This document shows positions 7,813-13,323 of a DNA stretch of 13,323 bases, in pieces. The stretch's first letter is position 1; every line of letters starts with the position of its first letter. Origin of the DNA: Burkholderiales bacterium (lineage in GTDB: Bacteria; Pseudomonadota; Gammaproteobacteria; Burkholderiales; Burkholderiaceae_E); contig CP070753.1 of the NCBI GenBank assembly GCA_020348765.1, positions 250,153 through 263,475 on the forward strand. Reading direction: 5' to 3'. The translations under genes were made by a program, and so were the position numbers. The notes under the pieces were generated by a model, which saw only the letters and a list, made by a program, of their open reading frames with translations, made no database searches and was not told the origin of the DNA.

Positions 7813-8199
7813 TCAGCTCCGCCGCTCGATCAACTCGATCTTGTAGCCGTCCGGGTCCTCGACGAACGCGATCACGGTGCTGCCGCCCTTGACCGGCCCG
7901 GCCTCGCGGGTGACCTTGCCGCCGGAGGCGCGGATCCGGTCGCAGGCTGCCGCGGCATCGTCGACCTGGATCGCCACGTGGCCGTAGGCCGAGCCGAGCT
8001 CGTACGAGTCGACGCCGTAGTTGTAGGTCAGCTCGAGCACCGCGCCCTGGCTTTCGTCGCCATAGCCGACGAAAGCCAGCGAGTACTTCTGTTCGGGCCG
8101 GTCGGTGGTGCGCAGCACCTGCATGCCCATCACCTCGGTGTAGAAGTCGATCGAGCGCTGCATGTCGCCGACACGCAGCATGGTGTGCAGGATTCGCAT
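7813..8199 (-). CDS. gloA: Lactoylglutathione lyase (glyoxalase I), nickel type
   Basis: A 128-residue glyoxalase I that isomerises the hemithioacetal of methylglyoxal and glutathione to S-lactoylglutathione. All four metal ligands fall at the E. coli GloA numbers: H5 (ILHTMLRV), E56 (AVLELTYN), H74 (YGHVAIQV) and E122 (YKIELIE). [12 protein letters not shown] (19-30) and [14 protein letters not shown] (112-125) are family signatures. Its length and the absence of the insertions found in zinc-type eukaryotic enzymes indicate the Ni2+/Co2+ class. The register is open upstream to 9135, but ATG 8199 is the start: it begins the family N-terminus exactly, has GGAGAG upstream, and lies 14 bp after the preceding peptidase gene. 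The upstream open frame only shadows other genes. It probably belongs to the long glyQ operon. Confidence 0.96.
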   Translation of the reverse strand: MRILHTMLRVGDMQRSIDFYTEVMGMQVLRTTDRPEQKYSLAFVGYGDESQGAVLELTYNYGVDSYELGSAYGHVAIQVDDAAAACDRIRASGGKVTREAGPVKGGSTVIAFVEDPDGYKIELIERRS

Positions 8200-8213
8200 G
8201 GGCGGATCTCTCC

Positions 8214-9038
8214 TCAGGTCACGTCGATGTCCGACGGAAATGCGGCCAGCGCGTCTCGCGCGCGGGCGTAATCGGGAAACAGCTCGCGAACCGTGGCCCA
8301 GAAGCGCGGCCCGTGGTTGAGCTCGGTCAGGTGGGCGAGCTCGTGCGCGATCACGTAGTCGACGATCTCGAGCGGGAAGTGCAGCAGCTTCCAGTTCAAT
8401 CGGATCGTCCCGTCGCTGGTGCAACTGCCCCAGCGCGTGCGCGCCGACGACAGTCTCCAGCGGCGCGGCGCGCGACCCGTCAGGCGCGCGAACCGCTCGA
8501 GCCGCTCGGCGAACACGACCCGAGCCCGGGCCTGCAGCCAGCCGTGCACCCGGTCGCGCAACTGGTCGGCGCCGGCCGCAGGCGGCAGATCGACGTGCAG
8601 CACGTCGCCGAGCAGTCGCACTTCGGGCAGGCCCGCGTGCAGCCGCATCGTGAGCACGCGTCCCAGGTACGGCAGGCGCTGGCCATCGGCCCCGCGCACC
8701 GCCAGGCGTTCGCGGCGTGCCGCGTGTTCTCGCCACTCGGCGAGCTTGCGTCGCACCCAGCGGTACTTCTCGCGTACCGCGGACTCGATTTCGGCCAGCG
8801 CGACCCAGCGCGGCGCGGTGACCGTGAGCCCGGCGTCGTCGACGACCAAACCGATCGAGCGGCGCCGCGAGCGCTGCAGCCGGTACTCGAGCCACTGCCC
8901 GCCGATGAGCACGGCGCGCCGGCTCGGTGCGCCGGTGCCGGCGCGCGGTTGCAGCGGCGGCAGATCGAACAGCGGCAGGCTCAGCTGCAGTGCCTGGCTG
9001 CGGCTGTCGTCGCGCCCGGAGCGGGGCTTGCGCGCCAT
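8214..9038 (-). CDS. YgjP-like (DUF45/M48-type) zinc metallopeptidase
   Basis: A predicted cytoplasmic zinc hydrolase of the YgjP/SprT-like group, with no signal peptide or membrane segment. Counting from the upstream GTG at 9080 it has 288 residues; from ATG 9038 it has 274. In the longer numbering the conserved block RTRWGSC lies at 214-220, followed by [20 protein letters not shown] and the zinc site [11 protein letters not shown] (H246, E247, H250, third ligand H256). The N-terminal part ([11 protein letters not shown], 31-41) is variable in the family. I chose ATG 9038 because GAGGAAGA (9041-9048) gives a good Shine-Dalgarno and the N-terminus MARKPR followed by LPLFD looks family-like. 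GTG 9080, which overlaps the plsC stop, remains possible. Substrate unknown. Confidence 0.85.
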   Translation of the reverse strand: MARKPRSGRDDSRSQALQLSLPLFDLPPLQPRAGTGAPSRRAVLIGGQWLEYRLQRSRRRSIGLVVDDAGLTVTAPRWVALAEIESAVREKYRWVRRKLAEWREHAARRERLAVRGADGQRLPYLGRVLTMRLHAGLPEVRLLGDVLHVDLPPAAGADQLRDRVHGWLQARARVVFAERLERFARLTGRAPRRWRLSSARTRWGSCTSDGTIRLNWKLLHFPLEIVDYVIAHELAHLTELNHGPRFWATVRELFPDYARARDALAAFPSDIDVT

Positions 9039-9076
9039 CGTCTTCCTCGGTTGCATGGGTGCCCGCGGCGGCGGGC

Positions 9077-9853
9077 TCACAGCGCCACGTCCGTTGCGTC
9101 CCGGACCGACGCCGGTGCCGCCCGGTGCGCGTCACGATAGAGGTGCGGACTGAGCCTGCGCATCTCGGCTTCGATCCACTGCTCGACTCGAGCCATCAGC
9201 GCGTCCGGAGTCTGTTCGTCGGGCGCGATCGGCGCGCCGATCGAGACGGTGATCAGGCCGGGGCGCTTGATGAAGGCCTTGCGTGCCCAGAACTCGCCCG
9301 AGTTGACGGCGATCGGGACCACCGGTGTGCCGGTGCGCACGGCCAGTCGCGCGCCGCCGGAGCGGTAGCGCCCCTGGGATCCGACAGGGGTTCGCGTTCC
9401 CTCCGGAAACATGATGATCCAGCGACCCTCGGCGAGCTTGTGCCGGCCCTGCTGCACCACCTGCTCGAACGCGTCGCGCCCCTTGGTGCGGTCGATGTGG
9501 ATCATGTCGAGCAATCCGATGCCCCAGCCGAAGAACGGCAGCCACAGCAGCTCGCGCTTGAACACGAAGCACAGCTCGCGCGGCATGTAGGGCGGATAGA
9601 ACAGCGTCTCCCAGGTCGACTGGTGCTTGGACAGCAGGATCGCGGGGCCCTGCGGCAGGTGCTCGGCACCGATCACTCGCCACCGGATGCCCAGCAGCAC
9701 ACGGGCCGCCCAGATGCACATCCGCGGCCACTGGATCGTGAACCTGTAGCGCAGCCGCCGCGGCATCGGCGCCAGCACCAGGCAGGCCAGCGCCCACGGG
9801 ACGACCGTCATGACCTGGAACGCCAGGTACGCGCTCGCGCGAAGCGCCAGCAT
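9077..9853 (-). CDS. plsC: 1-acyl-sn-glycerol-3-phosphate acyltransferase (PlsC family)
   Basis: A 258-residue inner-membrane acyltransferase of the LPLAT family, expected to acylate lysophosphatidic acid to phosphatidic acid. The N-terminus has a membrane segment (about 7-29, [11 protein letters not shown] at its end). The catalytic block is [11 protein letters not shown], with H77 and an acidic residue five positions on (E82), so the canonical H-x4-D is H-x4-E here. Further motifs are the glycerol-phosphate loop [12 protein letters not shown] (118-129), FPEGTRTP (149-156) and [12 protein letters not shown] (178-189). The ATG at 9853 shares its A with the gmhB stop (TGATG), so translation is coupled. 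The register stays open upstream into gmhB, but the membrane segment and overlap fix the start. It may be a second PlsC paralogue rather than the essential enzyme. Confidence 0.88.
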   Translation of the reverse strand: MLALRASAYLAFQVMTVVPWALACLVLAPMPRRLRYRFTIQWPRMCIWAARVLLGIRWRVIGAEHLPQGPAILLSKHQSTWETLFYPPYMPRELCFVFKRELLWLPFFGWGIGLLDMIHIDRTKGRDAFEQVVQQGRHKLAEGRWIIMFPEGTRTPVGSQGRYRSGGARLAVRTGTPVVPIAVNSGEFWARKAFIKRPGLITVSIGAPIAPDEQTPDALMARVEQWIEAEMRRLSPHLYRDAHRAAPASVRDATDVAL

Positions 9854-10386
9854 CAGGCGCACAACTCCGTGGCGAGCGCGGCCAGATCGACGCGCACGAT
9901 CGCCTGCCCGGGCACCTGCGCCTCGTCGAGCGTGCGCCGGCCGTTGCCGGTCAGCACCAGCACCGGGCGGCAGCCGGCGGCCACCGCCGCGTCCAGGTCG
10001 CGCGGCGAGTCGCCGACCACGAAGGTGGCGTCCGGTTCGGCGCCGAAGCGCGTCAGCGCCTCGCGCAGCATCCCGGGACGCGGCTTGCGGCACTCGCAGC
10101 CGTCGTCGGGTCCGTGCGGGCAGAAGAACACCGCGTCGATGCGAGCCCCGACCGCGGCCGCGGCCCGGTGCATCTTGGCATGAATCCGGTGCAGCATCGG
10201 CACGTCGAGCAGCCCGCGTGCCACGCCGGACTGGTTGGTCGTGACCGCGACGCGGAAGCCGGCCGCATTGAGCCTGGCCAGGGCCTCGAGACTGCCCTCG
10301 ATGGGCTGCCACTCGTCCGGGTTCTTGATGAAGAACTCGGAGTCGTGATTGATCACGCCGTCGCGGTCGATCAGTATCAGCTTCAC
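9853..10386 (-). CDS. gmhB: D-glycero-beta-D-manno-heptose 1,7-bisphosphate 7-phosphatase GmhB
   Basis: A 177-residue HAD-superfamily phosphatase that removes the 7-phosphate from heptose bisphosphate in ADP-heptose synthesis for the LPS inner core. Motif I is DRDGVIN (7-13; nucleophile D7, acid/base D9), motif II TTNQSG (49-54), with K101 in CRKPRPGM and motif III/IV GDSPRDLDAA (125-134). The GmhB-type zinc loop is FFCPHGPDDGCECRKP, with C89, H91, C97 and C99 as ligands. The start is GTG 10386, which overlaps the glyS stop (GTGA) and has no Shine-Dalgarno of its own; FVVGD and the DRDGVIN position confirm this N-terminus. The glyS-gmhB-plsC order is, as I recall, common in Betaproteobacteria. 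Confidence 0.95.
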   Translation of the reverse strand: MKLILIDRDGVINHDSEFFIKNPDEWQPIEGSLEALARLNAAGFRVAVTTNQSGVARGLLDVPMLHRIHAKMHRAAAAVGARIDAVFFCPHGPDDGCECRKPRPGMLREALTRFGAEPDATFVVGDSPRDLDAAVAAGCRPVLVLTGNGRRTLDEAQVPGQAIVRVDLAALATELCA

Positions 10387-12503
10387 GCCGCTAGTTTAGA
10401 CAGATCGGCGACGCGATTCATCAGCGCGTGCAGCTCGCCCAGCATCGCGAGCCGGTTGGTGCGCACACGGACATCCTCGGCCATGACCATCACGTGGTCG
10501 AAGAAGGTGTCCACCGGGTCGCGCAATGCGGCCAGCGCGCGCAGCGCCTCGGTGTAGCGCAGCTCGGCGAGCTCGTGCCGGGCCGCGGCGCCGACGGTGT
10601 GCATGGCCTGGTACAGGACCTTCTCGGCATGCTCGCTCAGCAGTTCGACGTCGATCGGCCGCTCCGGGATCTCGGTCTTCTTGAGGATGTTCCCGATGCG
10701 CTTGTTCGCCGCGGCCAGACTGGCCGCCTCGGGCAACGCACGGAACCTGCGCACTGCATCGAGCCGGGCCGGCACCCGGTCGAGCCGCGACGCGTCGACC
10801 GCCAGCACCGCGTCCACGTCGCCGGGGTCGTGCCCCCGATCGCGCAGGTAGCCACGCAGCCGGTCGGTGAAGAACCCGTGCAGGCCGTCGGTGTCCGCCC
10901 GGACGGCCTCGACCCCGGAAAAGCTCGAGAACGCGAGCTCGATGATCGCGCGCAGCTCGACCGGCAGTTCGTCCTCGAGCAGGATGCGCGCCACGCCGAG
11001 CGCGTGCCGGCGCAATGCGAACGGGTCCTTGTCGCCGCTGGGCTGCTGCCCGATGCCCCAGATGCCGGCCAGCGTCTCGAGCTTGTCGGCGAGCGCCACG
11101 GCCTGTGCGGTGCGCGAGGCCGGCAGTGCGTCGCCCGCGAAGCGCGGCTGGTAGTGCGCCTCGATCGCCACCGCGACCTCGGTCGACTCGCCGTCGTGCA
11201 TCGCGTAGTAGCGGCCCATCGTGCCCTGCAGTTCGGGGAACTCGCCGACCATGCCGGTGGTCAGGTCGGCCTTCGCGAGCAGCGCGGCGCGATCCGAGAG
11301 CTCCGGATCGGCGCCGATCAGCGCGGCGATCTCGCGCGCGAGCATGCGCAGGCGTTCGACGCGTGCGAGCTGCGAGCCGAGACGCGCATGGTAGACGACC
11401 GCTGCCAACCGGTCGGTGCGGGCCGCCAGCGGCGTGCGCCGATCCTGTTCGTAGAAGAAGCGCGCATCGGCCAGGCGCGGGCGCACCACGCGCTGGTTGC
11501 CGTCGACGATGTCGGCCGGATCGTCGAGCTCGATGTTCGAGACGATCAGAAAGCGCGCGAGCAGTCGGCCCTGCGTATCGAACAGCGGGAAGTACTTCTG
11601 GTTGGTGCGCATGGTCAGGATCAGGCATTCCTGCGGCACCGACAGGAACTCGCGCTCGAACTCCCCGACGTACACGCAAGGCCATTCGACCAGCGCCGTC
11701 ACTTCGTCCACGTAGGACGCTAGCTCGCCCGACAGCGCCTCGGCCGCGTCGATCGGCTGCGGCGTCAGCCGCGCGCCGAGCTCGGCGGCACGCGCGGCGA
11801 GCGATGCCGCGATGCGATCGCGACGCGTCTCGAACGAGGCGATCACGCGGCCGCGCTCGGCGAGCAGCTGCTCGTATTCGGCGGCGTGGGGCAGCTCGAT
11901 CGCGCGCTCGCCGAGGAAGCGATGGCCGTCGGTCAGCCGGTCGGCGTCCAGCCCCAGGACCCGGGCCGGCAGGACCTGCGCGCCGTGCAGCACCACCAGC
12001 CGGTGCGCCGGGCGCACGAAGCTCACCGTGGTCGCGCCGTCGGCGAGCTGGTACTGCATCAGCTTCGGGATCGGCAACTGCTCGAGCGCCTGCTCGATGA
12101 TCGGCTGGACCGCGTCCGCGAGGCGTTCGCCCGCGACCGTGCTGCGGTAGAAGAAGCACTCCTGCTTGCCGTCGGAGGCGCGGGTCAGCGCGTCGATCGG
12201 TGCGCCCTGGCGATCGGCCCATTTCAGGAGCGCCTGTGTCGGTTTTCCATCGGCATCGAGCGCCACCTTCACCGACGGGCCCTTGACTTCGACCTGTCGC
12301 TGCGGCGCTTGCGCCACGACCTCGGCGACGCGCACCGCGAGCCGGCGCGGGCTGGCGAAGCCGATCACCGGCGCATCGTCGGCGGCCAGCCCGCGGCTGT
12401 TCAGCCCCCGGGCCACGCCGTCGGCGAACGCCTGGCCCAGCGCCCTGAGCGCGCGCGGCGGCAGCTCCTCGGTCAGCAGCTCGATCAGCAGCGGCTGGCT
12501 CAT
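10383..12503 (-). CDS. glyS: Glycine--tRNA ligase beta subunit GlyS
   Basis: The beta subunit of the bacterial alpha2beta2 glycyl-tRNA synthetase; it recognises tRNA-Gly while the alpha subunit activates glycine. The 706 residues are close to the E. coli length of 689. Collinear landmarks include LIELLTEELPPRALRALG (6-23), KLPIPKLM-like LPIPKLMQY (143-151), SFVRPAHRLVVLHG (161-174), NQKYFPLFDTQGRLL (301-315), RVVRPRLADARFFYEQDR (338-355), YQPRFAGDALPAS (451-463) and GIGQQPSGDKDPFALRR (483-499). The C-terminal anticodon-binding region ends FFDHVMVMAEDVRVRTNRLAMLGELHAL in two parts. The start ATG 12503 is set by MSQPLLIELLTEELPP and by the glyQ stop one base upstream (TGACATG); GGAGAG precedes it inside glyQ. 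Its stop overlaps gmhB. Confidence 0.97.
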   Translation of the reverse strand: MSQPLLIELLTEELPPRALRALGQAFADGVARGLNSRGLAADDAPVIGFASPRRLAVRVAEVVAQAPQRQVEVKGPSVKVALDADGKPTQALLKWADRQGAPIDALTRASDGKQECFFYRSTVAGERLADAVQPIIEQALEQLPIPKLMQYQLADGATTVSFVRPAHRLVVLHGAQVLPARVLGLDADRLTDGHRFLGERAIELPHAAEYEQLLAERGRVIASFETRRDRIAASLAARAAELGARLTPQPIDAAEALSGELASYVDEVTALVEWPCVYVGEFEREFLSVPQECLILTMRTNQKYFPLFDTQGRLLARFLIVSNIELDDPADIVDGNQRVVRPRLADARFFYEQDRRTPLAARTDRLAAVVYHARLGSQLARVERLRMLAREIAALIGADPELSDRAALLAKADLTTGMVGEFPELQGTMGRYYAMHDGESTEVAVAIEAHYQPRFAGDALPASRTAQAVALADKLETLAGIWGIGQQPSGDKDPFALRRHALGVARILLEDELPVELRAIIELAFSSFSGVEAVRADTDGLHGFFTDRLRGYLRDRGHDPGDVDAVLAVDASRLDRVPARLDAVRRFRALPEAASLAAANKRIGNILKKTEIPERPIDVELLSEHAEKVLYQAMHTVGAAARHELAELRYTEALRALAALRDPVDTFFDHVMVMAEDVRVRTNRLAMLGELHALMNRVADLSKLAA

Positions 12504-12504
12504 G

Positions 12505-13323
12505 TCAGGCAGTCTCTCCGTGCGCCTCGAGCATCGGGAACCCGAGCGCCTCGCGCGACGCGTAATAGGCCTGCGCGACGCCGCGCGACAGGTGCCGCAC
12601 CCGCCCGATGTAAGCGGCACGCTCGGTCACCGAGATCGCCCCCCTCGCATCGAGCAGGTTGAACGTGTGCGAGCACTTCATCACCATCTCGTAGGCCGGA
12701 AGCGCGAGCTCGGCCTCGATCAGCCGGCGCGCCTCGTTCTCGTAGGCGTCGAAATGCTTAAACAGCATCGCGGCATCGGACAGCTCGAAGTTGTAGGTCG
12801 ACTGCTCGACCTCGTTCTGGTGGACCACGACCCGATACGTGATGTCTTCGGTCCAGGCCAGGTCGAACACGCTCTCGACCCGCTGCAGGTACATCGCGAG
12901 CCGCTCCAGCCCGTAGGTGATCTCGCCCGTGATCGGCTGGCAGCGCAGCGAGCCGACCTCCTGGAAATAGGTGAACTGGGTCTCCTCCATGCCGTTGAGC
13001 CAGACCTCCCAGCCCAGTCCCCAGGCGCCGAGCGTCGGCGATTCCCAGTCGTCCTCGACGAAGCGGATGTCGTTGATCTTCGGGTCGATGCCCAGCGCCA
13101 GCAGCGAACCCAGATAGAGCTCGAGGATGTCGGGCGGAGAAGGCTTGAGCACCACCTGGTACTGGTAGTAGTGCTGCAGGCGGTTGGGGTTGTCGCCATA
13201 GCGACCGTCCTTGGGCCGGCGCGACGGCTGCACGTAGGCCGCACGCCAAGGCTCGGGTCCGATCGCGCGCAGGAAGGTGGCGGTGTGGAACGTCCCGGCG
13301 CCGACCTCCATGTCGTAGGGCTG
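12505..13323 (-). CDS. glyQ: Glycine--tRNA ligase alpha subunit GlyQ (5' end beyond window)
   Basis: The catalytic alpha subunit, which forms glycyl-adenylate and charges tRNA-Gly with GlyS. The last 272 codons are present; about 30 N-terminal residues lie past the right edge. The visible protein begins [11 protein letters not shown], and the in-frame ATG at 13311 is an internal methionine, not the start (E. coli has QPLDMEVGAG about 30 residues in). Clear matches include [99 protein letters not shown] and [19 protein letters not shown]. One oddity is [12 protein letters not shown], where other GlyQ proteins I recall have Y(G/R)DVF or DVY before HQNEVEQ. The gene heads the glyQ-glyS-gmhB-plsC run. 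Confidence 0.96.
   Translation of the reverse strand, partial: QPYDMEVGAGTFHTATFLRAIGPEPWRAAYVQPSRRPKDGRYGDNPNRLQHYYQYQVVLKPSPPDILELYLGSLLALGIDPKINDIRFVEDDWESPTLGAWGLGWEVWLNGMEETQFTYFQEVGSLRCQPITGEITYGLERLAMYLQRVESVFDLAWTEDITYRVVVHQNEVEQSTYNFELSDAAMLFKHFDAYENEARRLIEAELALPAYEMVMKCSHTFNLLDARGAISVTERAAYIGRVRHLSRGVAQAYYASREALGFPMLEAHGETA

Noticed and set aside
5563..8271. A plus-strand open frame of about 900 codons antisense to the dioxygenase, reductase and gloA genes
   Set aside because: All three minus-strand genes use the same register, and this frame is the exact codon-by-codon complement of it. It stays open because TTA, CTA and TCA codons are rare in GC-rich genes. Its translation is Arg/His/Gln-rich with no recognisable domain.
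8200..9135. Upstream continuation of the gloA register as a fused 440-residue protein
   Set aside because: The extra part is Arg/Ala-rich shadow of the zinc peptidase gene, while gloA has its own Shine-Dalgarno and a family-perfect N-terminus at 8199.
9854..10312. An N-terminal extension of the acyltransferase into gmhB
   Set aside because: The extension overlaps the clear gmhB coding frame, and the membrane segment and TGATG coupling fix the start at 9853.

Overview
The window is GC-rich, densely packed bacterial chromosome with almost no intergenic space. Protein sequences and gene order point to a betaproteobacterium, probably Burkholderiales or a close relative. The order glyQ-glyS-gmhB-plsC-(M48/YgjP-like peptidase)-gloA is, as I recall it, typical of that group, and the GlyQ sequence ([26 protein letters not shown]) reads like Burkholderiales GlyQ. 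The taxon is inferred from memory, not from a search.

Layout. (1) Positions 1-1172, minus strand: the start of murU and a complete amgK, two sugar-nucleotide steps of peptidoglycan recycling. (2) Positions 1245-5681, plus strand, divergent from amgK across about 70 bp: lptD, surA and rsmA (ksgA), overlapping by 4 and 8 bp. The pdxA gene that sits between surA and rsmA in E. coli and Pseudomonas is absent. (3) Positions 5704-8199, minus strand: an intradiol ring-cleavage dioxygenase that looks like hydroxyquinol 1,2-dioxygenase, a maleylacetate reductase, and a nickel-type glyoxalase I (gloA). (4) Positions 8214-13323, minus strand: a YgjP-like zinc peptidase, a PlsC-type acyltransferase, gmhB, glyS, and glyQ, which runs off the right edge.

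The two operons converge at 5681/5704 with only 22 bp between stop codons. Most genes serve the envelope: peptidoglycan recycling (AmgK, MurU), LPS export (LptD), outer-membrane protein folding (SurA), LPS heptose synthesis (GmhB) and phospholipid acylation (PlsC). The translation genes rsmA, glyS and glyQ are interleaved. The unexpected part is the dioxygenase/maleylacetate reductase pair, which would convert hydroxyquinol (1,2,4-benzenetriol) to maleylacetate and then 3-oxoadipate. It is attached to the 3' end of the glyQ operon: the reductase starts 6 nt after gloA, and no regulator or upper-pathway enzyme is in view.

I see no tRNA, rRNA, CRISPR array, insertion sequence, prophage or defence system, and nothing I would call a new biological system. 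The best leads are the catabolic pair at the junction of two housekeeping operons, the missing pdxA, and some residue-level departures in GlyQ and LptD. No gene-free stretch exceeds 300 bp. The longest, 6559-6741, holds a hairpin-capable repeat and a start-less open extension.
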